Shown in pieces: positions 61,001 through 64,000 of a stretch of DNA of 64,000 bases. Under the pieces are notes generated by a model. It was not told the origin of the DNA. It saw only the letters and a list, made by a program, of their open reading frames with translations, and searched no databases. The stretch is from Triatoma infestans (taxonomy: Eukaryota; Arthropoda; Insecta; Hemiptera; Reduviidae): contig JAAEAF010006082.1 of assembly GCA_011037195.1 (NCBI GenBank), forward strand, positions 1-64,000, given 5' to 3'. The position numbers were made by a program, and so were the translations under genes. The stretch's first letter is position 1, and each line of letters begins with the position of its first letter.

Positions 61001-61964
61001 TCTCCTAGAAAAATATTTCAAATAAAAGTGATAGGCCTATATTTGTGTGTAGCCAGCATATCAGTTTTAGAGAGCCGTTAAAAAAAAATTATGTCGGATC
61101 ACTGATATCTAACAGTATATTTGGTTGGAGCTTCCTGCAAATCTTGGAGCTTTTAAAATATTAATTTTATTACACTCACAATAACTTGGATCACTTGTTT
61201 CTTTCTAAAATATGCCTACGTTTAGAAATTTATTCATTTAGGCCTATAATATTACCGACACCTACCATTTACGAAAACCGTGACGCTATCGGCAGCACTA
61301 TTATAATATACATATATGTGTGCATAAAATTGTCATGGATATCATATGAAGATACACATAGTACATATAAAACATGTTTACAACAGTAAGTTTTGTTTGA
61401 AGAGGAACTGGCGGCTGGCAGCGAGTGGTAGTAAGCGGAGAGGCTATAATTTATATCGAGCCGACAGTTTGTTGGCTGGAGTCCAGAGCTCCAGGTCGGT
61501 CCTTTCATCCGGATATAAAACAAACAAAAAAAAAAGGTGGAAAGAAAAGGGTGGAAAAAGCTTTCCATGTGAACTTTCAACTCATCCTCGTGATCTCACT
61601 TTTGTTCGCTGACAAAGTTTTCCACAAACAGAAAACTTTTATAGGGAAAAATCGTTTTATATACATTTATTATATTCTTCTTTTATTGGATTTTCCCAAC
61701 AAATTTCCACATAAACATAAACTGCTTTTGTCTGATGGTAGAAATATAATACTGTCACGATTAGATCAGCAAACTGCCAATAAGTCCAAATAACTTTTAA
61801 ATTAATTTATTACAAATCTAAGATAACTATGAAATTACAAAAAATAATATTACCTGATAGTTTATGAAATGTTTGCACAACTGGCGAGCTGTTCACTTCG
61901 CAAGTGTATAATCCGGAATCGTTTGTCCTTACATTCTTTATGGCTAACACCCAGACATCTCCAC
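21924..61964 (-). CDS. Ig-like / DB-module / fibronectin III single-pass membrane protein, 5'-partial, 22 exons
   Basis: Twenty-two minus-strand exons join in one frame for 3,992 bases (about 1,330 codons) to TAG at 21924-21926. Domain order: C-terminal half of an Ig domain, Ser/Thr/Pro linker, DB, FN3, DB, FN3, DB, FN3, FN3, Ig, Ig, DB, FN3, transmembrane helix, about 90-residue cytoplasmic tail. DB modules are recognised by their paired cysteines (CC...C...C) and the S-x-x-x-x-x-V-x-C-F/M region. Ig domains show the final D-x-G-x-Y-x-C motif. FN3 halves show W-x-P-P and L-x-x-x-x-x-Y-x-x-x-V. This Ig/FN3/DB mix is known from the C25G4.10-type family of nematodes and arthropods, likely cell-surface adhesion or receptor-like proteins whose function is poorly known. 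Signal peptide and first half of Ig1 lie right of the window. Confidence 0.93.
22319..22964 (+). mobile_element. Miniature repeat family copy (forward), tandem with the next
   Basis: Runs from GTCAAATTTCCGATATCGAG through both modules (CCATTTCTCCGGGAAAATTC, GGCCAGAAGTGCG). It ends where a second copy begins with TTTACTTTCTCTTACTGC at about 22956. Confidence 0.7.
22956..23612 (+). mobile_element. Miniature repeat family copy (forward), directly following another copy
   Basis: 5' box ACTTTCTCTTACTGC, then CGATATCGAGTTATCTTCAC, AACCAGAAG module, CAGTAAGAGAAAGTCATT and the terminal GTTTCACAGTCGATTTTTT. There is partial duplication of the CGATATCG region at its start. Confidence 0.7.
24438..24622 (-). 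CDS. Ig/DB/FN3 gene, transmembrane exon
   Basis: Acceptor TTTTTTACAG, donor GTATGT; phase 1 in, phase 0 out. Encodes a short acidic stalk (GEEHSPFG), the single membrane helix MAAGLVFTLIFLVGIVIAAI, a basic stop-transfer IRTR, and the start of the cytoplasmic tail with ENPSYL. Basic residues after the helix place the C-terminus in the cytosol. Confidence 0.93.
24720..24922 (-). CDS. Ig/DB/FN3 gene, FN3 second half (membrane-proximal)
   Basis: Acceptor CCTTGTCACAG, donor GTATGT; phase 2 in, phase 1 out. Encodes VFWRQAGSKT, then LKITGLKSGVTYECVVKAGN, the L-x-x-G-x-x-Y-x-x-x-V strand F pattern of FN3, and ends in a juxtamembrane stalk. Confidence 0.92.
25117..25975. other. Intron sequence, unassigned
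   Basis: Bases about 25180-25640 are less AT-rich and may be a transposon remnant. No domain was recognised on either strand. Confidence 0.4.
25976..26087 (-). CDS. Ig/DB/FN3 gene, FN3 first half
   Basis: Acceptor ATATTTTGCAG, donor GTAAGC; phase 1 in, phase 2 out. Encodes RLPGPPLNVRVERINDHSVL and VRWDPPVKNPHTVEMYR, the classic start of an FN3 domain with the W-D-P-P motif. Confidence 0.92.
26181..26333 (-). CDS. Ig/DB/FN3 gene, DB module second half
   Basis: Acceptor TTTATATATAG, donor GTGCGA (weak); phase 1 both sides. Encodes GSDHRSCCAHSGVERGCLDW, then CRGES...IMSCFREGR with the DB cysteine pattern. The donor was chosen because its phase joins FN3 at 26087 and gives the same R/G-rich DB-to-FN3 hinge as other modules. 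The 93-base intron has no better donor in phase. Confidence 0.85.
26465..26615 (-). CDS. Ig/DB/FN3 gene, DB module first half
   Basis: Acceptor TCATTGCAG, donor GTAAGG; phase 0 in, phase 1 out. Encodes ATVNNVTQCCIEQNVTNACM, then DACSF and DFDKLMKCASG. The CC, CxxxC and KC cysteines are diagnostic of DB modules. Confidence 0.93.
27206..27337 (-). CDS. Ig/DB/FN3 gene, second half of third Ig domain
   Basis: Acceptor TTTTTCTCAG, donor GTAGGT; phase 0 both sides. Encodes EEDKWLMQLTIKSITDADEG and DYYCHAENAFGNATQPVSVR, with the D-x-G-D-Y-x-C-x-A-x-N motif of I-set Ig domains. Confidence 0.94.
27462..27640 (-). CDS. Ig/DB/FN3 gene, first half of third Ig domain
   Basis: Acceptor CTATTTCAG, phase 1 in; donor GTAACT, phase 0 out. 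Encodes APHLAATVITMATHGDTVTL, then ECTVESHPLSKMMFWRD and QGAKYDVNITRLKD. The open frame runs on to 27373, but the GTAACT donor restores Ig length and joins strand E in the next exon. Confidence 0.88.
27685..28680 (-). mobile_element. Miniature repeat family copy, long (reverse)
   Basis: From AAAAAATCTGGTTAATCACT at 27687 (reverse 3' terminus with CTCTTACTCC) to ACAATACTTCTCACTAGGAG at about 28668 (reverse 5' box). About 990 bp, longer than 14400-15110, with three rather than two module repeats (near 27835, 28085 and 28400). Confidence 0.75.
28777..29080 (+). mobile_element. Penelope-like element 3' fragment (GIY-YIG endonuclease relic)
   Basis: Encodes CPECQTGRRLNDRSEEYLRS, then ANHLIKNNHEPQSTEKTM and AIKGRRIDILEKIAIYKHKT. 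This matches the C-terminal GIY-YIG endonuclease of Penelope-like elements, where CPxC is normally followed by xxYIGQTGR. Here the YIG part is deleted between CPEC and QTGR. It directly follows a miniature-repeat copy. Confidence 0.7.
29785..29990 (-). mobile_element. Miniature repeat family fragment (reverse)
   Basis: Contains AACGGAATATCAAG, CATGTATTTCCGGTGAAAAC and GCTAGAGAAAGTAAAC, which are the reverse of the family's 5' third. It lies beside the 3' border of the Ig exon at 30039. Confidence 0.7.
30039..30285 (-). CDS. Ig/DB/FN3 gene, second Ig domain (single exon)
   Basis: Acceptor CTTTTAACAG, donor GTAAGT; phase 0 in, phase 1 out. Encodes PPTVHPINLIVEGSSMTILC, IAMGTPMPTISLYISG and LISCYADNGYGTPMEARRRI: two Ig cysteines about 55 residues apart and an A-D-N-x-Y-G strand F/G. 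The tryptophan usual in strand C is replaced (SLYISG), which is a departure from the Ig core. Confidence 0.92.
30383..30575 (-). CDS. Ig/DB/FN3 gene, FN3 second half
   Basis: Acceptor CTGTTCATAG, donor GTAAGT; phase 2 in, phase 0 out. Encodes VFYKSSSDQTFRASDTSVTS, then LEHLSPNTQYIVYVTAISKK, the L-x-P-x-T-x-Y-x-x-x-V FN3 pattern. Confidence 0.93.
30727..30862 (-). CDS. Ig/DB/FN3 gene, FN3 first half
   Basis: Acceptor ATTTTTCAG, donor GTGCTT; phase 1 in, phase 2 out. Encodes SPPHSLAVSSHSATYVTITW and QPPEFSHPAEQLVY, with the FN3 W-x-P-P motif. Confidence 0.93.
30934..31072 (-). CDS. Ig/DB/FN3 gene, FN3 second half
   Basis: Acceptor CTCAATTTTAG, donor GTAGAT; phase 0 in, phase 1 out. Encodes EKISGLETGHLYNIFVVARN, then QYGTSLPSS, an FN3 strand F/G region pairing with the first half at 37882 across a 6.8-kb intron. 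Confidence 0.92.
31660..31985. mobile_element. Miniature repeat fragments in head-to-head arrangement
   Basis: A reverse scrap (CTTTCTACAGGTTTTTCGTT) is followed by a forward one (CAAAAACGAAAAAATCTCAG, then CTCAACCGGAAGTATCAC). The family's AGCTCAAAAACGAAAAA box appears on both sides of a TA-rich centre as a short foldback. Confidence 0.6.
32412..33100 (+). pseudogene. LINE ORF1-like (coiled coil then RNA-binding-like part)
   Basis: The best frame at 32516-32779 reads as a heptad-rich coiled coil (MDSMAKLMNSVLSDKL, SLKEENQTLRSETDVLKA, ending LDNLDNR). It is followed in broken frames by RRNNLIFRGLK and VFSLGPRG, the start of the RRM-like domain of LINE ORF1 proteins, which coat element RNA. 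Several frameshifts. Confidence 0.65.
33139..33375 (+). repeat. Tandem 48-bp repeat inside the LINE
   Basis: The unit AACTGTAAATAGTGTTTCTT... starts at 33186, 33280 and 33328, with a diverged first copy from 33139. The 48-bp period equals 16 codons. A 46-bp interruption with TAGTGTACTA repeats splits copies two and three. Confidence 0.85.
33825..34560 (+). pseudogene. LINE reverse transcriptase, broken
   Basis: Blocks in changing frames: LKNNKAPGFDRVTYEFFKN (RT motif 2a), NNYRGISCLDAKIFTGLL (motif 2), FFVNLKVAFDSVDHNSL (motif A with catalytic Asp), GVHQDRLLSPILFSLF (motif B), and YADDD near 34530 (motif C). Replicates element RNA in intact relatives; here it is disrupted by stops and indels. 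Confidence 0.75.
35263..35709 (+). pseudogene. LINE C-terminal region with degenerate Cys cluster
   Basis: Encodes FRLRGELLYLNYTLWVERSN, then CSLCNSRAREDVYNFLAEW, the C-x-x-C...H/N block common at LINE C-termini. The histidine and last cysteine are replaced. It ends with a tyrosine-rich tail and stop at 35707-35709. Confidence 0.65.
36815..37270 (+). mobile_element. Miniature repeat family fragment, 3' half (forward)
   Basis: Contains AAAAGCTACAACTTCTATTT, TTTCTCCGAGAAAATTCACT, GAAAGTGCGTTTTTACTGAA and TCTCAAAAAAAGTCATTTTA in the order seen in full copies. The 5' half is missing. Confidence 0.7.
37882..38057 (-). CDS. Ig/DB/FN3 gene, FN3 first half
   Basis: Acceptor ACATTGAATAG, donor GTGAGT; phase 1 in, phase 0 out. 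Encodes LLPGPISELHAVSVTDSEVY and LAWEPPTEDANVTDYVIHFK. The phase fits only if the preceding intron uses a GC donor. Confidence 0.92.
38147..38477 (-). CDS. Ig/DB/FN3 gene, whole DB module in one exon
   Basis: Acceptor TTTGTTACAG; phase 0 in, phase 1 out with donor AAG followed by GCAAGT. Encodes NVTACCSSAGLSSSCMSLCS, LVRCGAGGRNHSPCCSRRGV, PAACLPLCSGV and IGNIVQCFEEG, a complete DB module with 12 cysteines (CC, C, C, C, C, CC, C, C, C, C). The other DB modules of this gene are split by introns. Confidence 0.94.
38600..38890 (-). mobile_element. Miniature repeat family fragment (reverse)
   Basis: GGCACTTTAGATGGAACC, CCGAAAAAACATTTCCGG, GAAAGAAAATCGTTGGTGCC and TTTTTCGTTTTTGAGTTATG are the reverse of consecutive family boxes. 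Both ends are lost. Confidence 0.65.
39233..39358 (-). CDS. Ig/DB/FN3 gene, FN3 second half
   Basis: Acceptor ATATTTCAG, donor GTAAAT; phase 0 both sides. Encodes IMPPYILEDLESNTLYEAFV and VASNIHGKGDPSQRIVF, the L-x-x-x-T-x-Y-x-x-x-V pattern with A-S-N-x-x-G. Confidence 0.93.
39454..39664 (-). CDS. Ig/DB/FN3 gene, end of DB module joined to FN3 first half
   Basis: Acceptor CTTTCAG, donor GTACTT; phase 2 in, phase 0 out. Encodes CLKYIPTYKDCLMQGYGVLP (DB tail) running straight into SPPLKIRVTNIDVDYAILHW and DPPEFLGDSVINY. Unlike the other three DB-FN3 borders there is no intron at this hinge. Confidence 0.93.
39808..40014 (-). CDS. Ig/DB/FN3 gene, middle of DB module
   Basis: Acceptor TTATATTATAG, donor GTAAGT; phase 2 both sides. 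Encodes CLSKLCGLTENADLEVADMM, FSCLANGVDHTPCCKARGLP and EICLDLCLGN with the DB cysteine array. Confidence 0.93.
40135..40361 (-). CDS. Ig/DB/FN3 gene, FN3 second half and DB start
   Basis: Acceptor TTATGTTTCAG, donor GTAAGT; phase 0 in, phase 2 out. Encodes VIKELMPFTMYEVTLVAKNK (FN3 strands E-F), a Thr/Pro linker, and PNIKQCCVEKG, the opening CC of the next DB module. Confidence 0.92.
40595..41480 (-). mobile_element. Penelope-like element with inverted end repeats around a GIY-YIG relic
   Basis: Minus-strand frame 41468-40956 ends with VIYKIICLQCSGQTSQYLKN and RLYQHK, the Penelope-like GIY-YIG nuclease pattern with YIG lost. TGAGGTTCGGTCACAAAAAG near 40610 reappears inverted near 41200-41225 (TTTTGTAACCGAACCTCA), and the same end sequence forms the element at 45109. 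On the minus strand near 40650-40690 it carries CCCTGAAGAAGGC ... GCCAAAACGTC, a mutated hammerhead-like core. Confidence 0.75.
41550..42120. other. Unassigned, probably transposon-derived, GC-richer intron sequence
   Basis: Contains a short direct repeat (GTCAGGAGGAGTATTGGAG... / GTCAGGAGGAGTATTGAAG at about 41728 and 41748). Composition differs from the surrounding intron, but no domain was recognised. Confidence 0.35.
42480..42760 (+). mobile_element. Mariner-like transposase C-terminal relic
   Basis: Reads SHPLYKPHLAHQISYYL, then FHSEEVKTYKTDSHFKM and a final stretch resembling the IxxxGxYVxK end. This parallels the HPxYSPDLAPSDYxLF ... EEVK ... layout of mariner transposases. The catalytic Asp residues of the motif are lost and stops interrupt it, so it is a dead fragment. 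Confidence 0.5.
42779..43038. repeat. Minisatellite of alternating long and short units
   Basis: Units share ATTTAATACA, CATTTGTCTCTATGAC and CCTCCT. A long form (with CCATAT...TTGCAACC) and a short form (ATCACTATTTGTC) alternate as long, short, long, long, short, long. Confidence 0.85.
43545..44460 (+). mobile_element. Miniature repeat family copy (forward) with internal 61-bp duplication
   Basis: Starts ACTTTCTGTTACTGCTTCTA and proceeds through TCAAATTTTCAATATCGA, CTCAACCGAAAG, the second module, and ends GTGTGAGTGTTTCAGAACGA near 44447. Confidence 0.75.
44249..44370 (+). repeat. Perfect 61-bp tandem duplication
   Basis: AAGTTTAGATTCACCCACTG... at 44249-44309 is repeated at 44310-44370. 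It lies within the miniature-repeat copy and indicates a recent duplication. Confidence 0.9.
44821..45044 (-). CDS. Ig/DB/FN3 gene, first FN3 domain, first half
   Basis: Acceptor TTATTTTACAG, donor GTAATC; phase 1 in, phase 0 out. Encodes ILPSSPLEVQVIPLSANSFA, VEWIPPYNNPETVTEYTVNV and a Thr/Ser-rich loop. W-I-P-P marks FN3 strand B/C. Confidence 0.93.
45109..45386. mobile_element. Penelope-like end foldback with perfect 78-bp inverted repeat and 13-bp target duplication
   Basis: Arms 45141-45218 and 45310-45387 are exact inverted complements with a 91-nt spacer. ATTGTTAATAATG flanks the insert at 45096-45108 and 45387-45399. The same terminal sequence (GAGGTTCGGTC ... GCCGAAACGTCGG) occurs in the Penelope-like element at 40.6-41.5 kb. 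Inserted beside an FN3 exon of the Ig/DB/FN3 gene. Confidence 0.85.
45288..45340 (+). ncRNA. Hammerhead-ribozyme-like motif (minimal stem III type)
   Basis: Order on plus strand: AAATTTTTACC, CTGAAGA, A, GGCA...TGCC, GAAACGTC, GGTAGAAATTT. CUGANGA and GAAA boxes are present, stem II is 4 bp, stem III would be 2 bp (AC/GU, no loop), and stem I is 11 bp including one G-U. The scissile C of GTC precedes stem I. One extra A before stem II departs from the canonical core, so activity is uncertain. Minimal-stem-III hammerheads are known in Penelope-like elements. Confidence 0.55.
45933..46480 (+). mobile_element. Miniature repeat family copy (forward), 5' part
   Basis: Starts TTTACTTTCTCTCACTCCTA and runs through AGCTCAAAAACGAAAAATCG, CATCAACTGGAAATGTGA and the second module (GGTAGACCGAAAGTATGAC). 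Its 3' terminus appears to be at 47218-47262, beyond a minisatellite and a foldback insertion. Confidence 0.7.
46674..46916. repeat. 25-bp minisatellite, ten units
   Basis: Units of CACCTCTATATATTTGTATCC with CTTAC or CCCAC endings. One unit is a base short and one has a T for C. Confidence 0.92.
46980..47203. mobile_element. Foldback element with hammerhead-like core and 15-bp target duplication
   Basis: About 50-bp terminal arms (ATCAGAGATATTTTCCGTGA... at 46979-47030 and its inverted counterpart at about 47125-47177) flank a centre. Direct repeats AACTATTAATTTATA (46965-46979) and AACTACTAATTTATA (47204-47218) look like a 15-bp target duplication with one change. Related to the pair at 59019-59395. 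Confidence 0.8.
47088..47140 (+). ncRNA. Hammerhead-ribozyme-like motif with canonical CUGAUGA and GAAA boxes
   Basis: Order: GTG...CATC, CTGATGA (47102-47108), T, GGGC-GAAA-GCCC, GAAAC, TG, GTC, GATG, AC, CAC. CATC pairs with GATG and GTG with CAC (stem I with an internal loop), GGGC with GCCC under a GAAA tetraloop (stem II), AC with GT (short stem III). The predicted cut is after GTC at 47131. One extra U between CUGAUGA and stem II is non-canonical. Confidence 0.6.
47218..47550 (+). mobile_element. Miniature repeat: 3' end of the 45.9-kb copy plus another fragment
   Basis: AGTAAGAAAAAGTCGGGTGA and GTTTTACACCAGATTTTTTG mark the family 3' terminus. A further module piece follows (GAAACTTTCCCAGGAAAATT, TTTCTCTAAAGTACCACTAC). 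Confidence 0.6.
47551..51496. other. Long intron stretch with unassigned, partly repeat-like sequence
   Basis: Contains TATATA at about 48140, an ATT-rich microsatellite near 48715, GT/C-rich LTR-looking sequence about 48600-49450 without proven ends, and a G run near 50871. No exon in the phase required between 51497 and 45044 was found, nor is one needed. Confidence 0.4.
51497..51658 (-). CDS. Ig/DB/FN3 gene, first DB module second half
   Basis: Acceptor TTTCCTTGCAG, donor GTAAGT; phase 1 both sides. Encodes GRNHVPCCIEEKVPDICQDV, CRGEYTMITDN and FSCAAYTEQTLACIVEGI with the paired-Cys DB pattern. Confidence 0.94.
51790..52440 (-). mobile_element. Ty3/gypsy-like gag-pol fragment (aspartic protease region)
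   Basis: Minus-strand frames read a knuckle-like CYYCGKLGYFK, then FKVDSGADVIGAQQVGQLGL (the D-S-G-A protease site), LAVWGNL and a downstream ALLGRKAKRQLGVL segment parallel to the LLGRxAIxxLGL motif of gypsy proteases. One frame change near 52020 separates the two parts. Broken remnant in an intron. Confidence 0.65.
52663..52896 (-). CDS. Ig/DB/FN3 gene, Ser/Thr/Pro linker and first DB module start
   Basis: Acceptor TATGTTACAG, donor GTAGGT; phase 1 both sides. Encodes VLSRSLVPPALSPPSTSLIP (linker after Ig1), NYTDCCIALNVSYSCLGFCN and CESDFQSIVKCMAG, the DB N-terminal half. NYT and NVS are N-glycosylation-type sites. Confidence 0.94.
53440..53710 (+). mobile_element. Degenerate miniature repeat fragment (forward)
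   Basis: AAAGGAAGTACTGCGATCCT, TTTTGAAGTTCC, TTATTCCGTTTAGTTATCAT recall the family's 5' third. Poorly conserved. Confidence 0.45.
54880..55310 (+). mobile_element. Possible LINE RT C-terminal fragment beside a transposase-like scrap
   Basis: About 55140-55300 reads KNRFIYTVTKILLYKTLIRP and then FSRAGINKLLVFQRK, like the LxxYKTxIRPxxxYG ... IxxLQRFQxK block of jockey-type LINEs. The preceding 54880-54915 reads VTVIERQFRRV, as found at the N-terminus of some mariner-like helix-turn-helix domains. Both are short and broken. Confidence 0.4.
55425..55480 (+). mobile_element. Terminal scrap of the miniature repeat
   Basis: AATAAGAGAAAGTCGTGTGA followed by CACCAGGTTTTTC matches the family's 3' end only. 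Confidence 0.5.
56005..56776 (-). mobile_element. Miniature repeat family copy, near full length (reverse)
   Basis: From CACCCCCTTAAAAGAACTTT through CACTTCTGGTCAACCGAG, GGTAATTCCGGTTGAGGAAT, TTTTGTTTTTGAGCTATGCT, GTGTATTGCCGGTGAAAATT to AGCAGTGAGATAAAGTAATA, the reverse 5' box at about 56753. Confidence 0.75.
57245..58142. mobile_element. Two miniature repeat copies head to head
   Basis: A forward 5' piece (ATCGTGTCAGATTTTGAAAC, CACCGGAAATACATATTCTG) at 57265-57480 is followed by a reverse copy (CCCCCCCAAAAGTCTTTAAA, CACTTCCGGTCAATTGATTT) ending GCAGTTAGAGAAAGTAAAAA near 58139. Confidence 0.7.
58150..58580 (+). mobile_element. Miniature repeat family fragment (forward, diverged)
   Basis: TTCGTTCACATTCTATT and AAACCCGATTTTCTTTAAAC-like stretches, ATTTTTCCAGAAAAATAGAT, then GTTAACCGGAAGTTGTGACA in family order. 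More diverged than neighbours. Confidence 0.55.
58771..59007 (+). mobile_element. tRNA-derived SINE with perfect 11-bp target duplication
   Basis: The RNA polymerase III A box TGGTCTAGCGG (58783-58793) and B box GGTTCGTTTCC (58825-58835) are spaced as in a tRNA. A GC-rich body and a 3' part ending GGGCTGTTGCGCCATTG follow. TTTACTATTTG flanks it at 58760-58770 and 59008-59018. The tail is short and T-rich rather than poly-A, typical of SINEs that borrow a LINE 3' end. Probably still recognisable as a recent insertion because the duplication is intact. Confidence 0.88.
59019..59395. mobile_element. Inverted pair of hammerhead-like repeat units
   Basis: A minus-oriented unit (about 59019-59165) and a plus-oriented unit (about 59260-59395) share, as inverted arms, the ATATTTTCCG end, the CTGATGA core region and TGTGTTATCACACTGTTTTA. 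The left end (TTGTGGTTGAGTCCGCAGAG) corresponds to the inverted right end of the 47.0-kb element (CTCTGCAGAACCAACCACAA). Confidence 0.75.
59082..59135 (-). ncRNA. Hammerhead-like motif, minus strand, stem II damaged
   Basis: Minus strand reads ACATC, CTGATGA, T, ACGAACGCCC, GAAAC, CG, GTC, GATG. Core boxes and stem I (CATC/GATG) are intact, but the GGGC arm of stem II is changed, so it is probably inactive. The partner copy at about 59312 has TTGACCGA instead of CTGATGA. Confidence 0.5.
59396..60605. other. Intron sequence, unassigned
   Basis: Contains a 60-codon minus-strand open frame at 59958-60140 with no recognised domain and no splice borders in the right phase for the Ig/DB/FN3 gene. 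Otherwise nothing seen. Confidence 0.4.
60608..61095 (-). mobile_element. Miniature repeat family copy (reverse, partial)
   Basis: Starts AAATCTGGTGTGGAACACTC with ACTTTCTCTCAATGG (reverse 3' terminus), then CACTCCCCCCTTCACACAAA, AATCCGTCGGTGTATTCATG and CTGCTCAGTAAAAACGGCAC. The 5' third is missing. Confidence 0.65.
61854..61964 (-). CDS. Ig/DB/FN3 gene, first visible exon (end of first Ig domain)
   Basis: Acceptor TTCTGTTACAG, donor GTAATA; phase 1 in and out. Encodes GDVWVLAIKNVRTNDSGLYT, then CEVNSSPVVQTFHKLS, the strand E-F-G of a V-set Ig domain (D-S-G-L-Y-x-C). It cannot be the first exon; the rest of the Ig domain and the signal peptide were not found in 61965-64000. Confidence 0.92.
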
Positions 61965-62559
61965 CTGTAACAGAATTTGAATGAGTCTTTTAAATGGCCT
62001 CTTACTGGACTGAACGAAACACCCTTGTTATGCAGAATATACCCATGGGTATTTCTTCTTATTTATTTAGTTTATCATATTTGCTTACTGAATAACATCA
62101 AGGCCCAAATAGATGAAGAATCCAAATTGCTATTAATGTAATCATTAATAAGATCCAGTTCTTTATACCATAAATGGTGACCGATTGTTTACACTCATTG
62201 ATCTATATTTTATACTGTCCCAATTTAGGTATTATGTACCGCCGAAGCGAGCACTATATTTAGTATATAACTCATCTTTAATAATATTAATGATTTTTAT
62301 TAATTTTAATTTCTTTATTCAGCAATCTGGTCAAAGGTATTTCATTATGTAGCACATATTTTTCCAATCTTTGTACCAAAAAATCTCTTGTTTCAGAACC
62401 TCCTTAAAGAGTATATATACATATATATATATATTCGTATGTGTGTGTGTGAGAGCTGCGATGTATAACATTTATCAATAAATTCTAAGTGCAATTTCAG
62501 CGTATAGATAAAGGTGCTTTCTAGATAACTGGATGTGATGGACGGTAAATTAAAAATTT
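61965..62559. other. Intron, AT-rich, with TA/GT microsatellite
   Basis: Short TATATA and GTGTGTGTG runs near 62418-62450. No exon recognised. Confidence 0.5.
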
Positions 62560-63362
62560 TCTTCAGAAAATAAGGTTACAGCATTTCTACTGTATCATAC
62601 ATCACGCAACCCCATATTTGTACACCGTAACACTTTATACTTTTTGAAACTCCATTGAATATGCCTAACTTGGAAGAGAAGTTGATATGTTTATTCAAAA
62701 TAGATTATTAAAATTACAAATGGAAAATTTGGCTTAGTTAAGGTATTTGTAAAATGGTGATACGTTTATATGTATGCAGTTATTATACCAAGGAAATCGT
62801 TGTCACCCTTTTTTGAAAAAATTCCAAAAAACTCAAAAACTTATTCAGTAAAATCGCACTTCCGGTAAACCGATTTACTTCAAATTTGGAATTCTATTAA
62901 TATTATGTGGGTGGTGAAACCGTATTTTATATTGAAGAGGTACTTCAAAAGAAAAGCATAACGCTACTGTTCCCCCTACAACCCCCCAAAAATCAATTTT
63001 TCCGAGAAAATGTTTCAAATAAACTGATAGGTATTCATGTGTATAGATTGTACGTACACAAAGTTTCAAGAAAATCGTTGGAGCCGTTTTGGAGAAAATC
63101 ACGAAAAACTAAAAAAAAATTCAGTAAAGTCGTACTTCCGGTTGATGGATTTCGCCCGAAATCTTCGTGTCTGATGCAGGGTAGTGGCTCAGTGGAATAC
63201 CAAGTTTAAGCTTCCTACGAAATTTCGTTTTTGAGATTCTGGTAACACACACAGACCATTCGCTGAAAATATTTTTTTCGTATTCAGGGGATTCAAAACA
63301 TGTATTTCCGGTGAAAACTCAAGTTCGAAAATCTGGCCGATCGCCCTACTCTCCATTAGACA
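62560..63362 (-). mobile_element. Miniature repeat family copy (reverse, diverged)
   Basis: CACTTCCGGTAAACCGATTT, TTCCGAGAAAATGTTTCAAA, CGTACTTCCGGTTGATGGAT, TTCGTTTTTGAGATTCTGGT and ATGTATTTCCGGTGAAAACT occur in reverse family order. It ends near CTCCATTAGACATG. Confidence 0.7.
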
Positions 63363-64000
63363 TGAATATAGGCGATGGTGGGGGAACGTTAGTTTTTAGC
63401 ATTTAACTGGTAACTGAAAGGTGTGATTACACTATTCAGCACCTCGATCAATCTCCAACTAAAATTAATACCTAAAGTCAAGAACATCCGAAACCACAAA
63501 TAAATACAAGTGACAAACTTTTATGAGCTTAGTTAGTGGACGAAGTAGTTTTGCCATGTTAATTTGTGACTGCCATTGTGTGTACATGTCAAAACAATAT
63601 TAGACAGTTTAAAACATGATCTTAACCATCGTATCAACGCCAAATGTTATAGTAAACAAATGAATAATCACTTGGTTAAAAGGTATCCTTCCACCTAGGT
63701 CAACCAAAGATTGCCATGTTTCCCTCTGCCTACTCAGCCAAGCACTCTCGCAGCTTACTCTTGGTTGGGCTGAGACTTTTCAGCTCTTTAAAGCGAATCA
63801 GCAGCTTCATTCCGAAATAAATCGACCCGGAAACCATTGTAAGGAGATGCTCCTTCCTTCATTATCTAATGTATGTATTCGCATTCTGCAGTCCTGAACA
63901 ATAAGGGATTCTTCTTTATCCTGCAGCGGCTGATACTGCAGCGTGAGAGTCGACAAATAACCAGCCTCTTTTTGATATTTCTCGGAGTGCCATAATTTAT
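63363..64000. other. Unassigned sequence at right edge
   Basis: No Ig-like, signal-peptide or other exon was recognised. The last 300 bases are less AT-rich and may be repeat-derived. Confidence 0.4.

Noticed and set aside
1..64000. CRISPR arrays, operons, riboswitches, bacterial promoters
   Set aside because: Spliced genes, retroelements and AT-rich introns show this is eukaryotic nuclear DNA. The tandem repeats seen have no unique spacers.

Overview
The window looks like AT-rich, intron-rich animal nuclear DNA, most likely from an arthropod and probably an insect. The grounds are two spliced genes with animal-type protein families, a BEL/Pao element, Penelope-like elements, RNase-H-bearing and other LINEs, mariner-like and Ty3/gypsy-like relics, a tRNA-derived SINE, and a very abundant miniature-transposon-like repeat. 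No bacterial-style genes are present. The species cannot be named from what is visible.

Two host genes converge. On the plus strand, 6597-15517 holds the last eleven recognisable coding exons (451 codons) of an SLC5-family sodium-coupled solute transporter, most like the monocarboxylate/multivitamin (SMCT/SMVT) branch. Its N-terminal exons are not visible and probably lie left of the window. On the minus strand, 61964 down to 21924 holds 22 exons (about 1,330 codons) of a single-pass membrane protein. It is built from Ig-like, DB (cysteine-rich, 'DB module') and fibronectin type III domains, and ends in a transmembrane helix and a short cytoplasmic tail. This is the architecture of the C. elegans C25G4.10-type 'Ig-like and FN3 domain-containing protein' family. 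Its first exon(s), with the signal peptide and the start of the first Ig domain, lie right of the window. Reading frame is kept across all junctions once one GC-AG intron is allowed.

Layout: 1-130 satellite-like repeat; 1481-4165 BEL/Pao fragment (minus); 4166-6410 3' half of a LINE with RNase H, split by a 778-bp LTR-like insertion with a 5-bp target duplication; 6597-15517 transporter exons, with a second LTR-like compound element in one intron; 15518-21923 AT-rich sequence between the genes, including the unmapped 3' UTR of the second gene; 21924-61964 Ig/DB/FN3 gene, whose introns carry a decayed LINE (32.4-35.7 kb), Penelope-like pieces (28.8, 41 and 45.2 kb), hammerhead-ribozyme-like foldback elements (47.0 and 59.0-59.4 kb), minisatellites (42.8 and 46.7 kb), a SINE (58.8 kb), other relics and many copies of the miniature repeat; 61965-64000 no exon recognised.

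The most interesting material is (i) small foldback elements whose arms carry hammerhead-ribozyme-like cores, related to or resembling Penelope-element ends; (ii) a dominant repeat family with short terminal inverted repeats and internally repeated modules, about twenty copies or pieces; (iii) short exact or near-exact copies of transporter-gene sequence (59 bp across an exon/intron junction, and about 98 bp of intron) placed elsewhere in the same locus; and (iv) LTR-like units that begin with a terminal hairpin and carry splice-site-like motifs. All functional statements about these are inference from sequence pattern.
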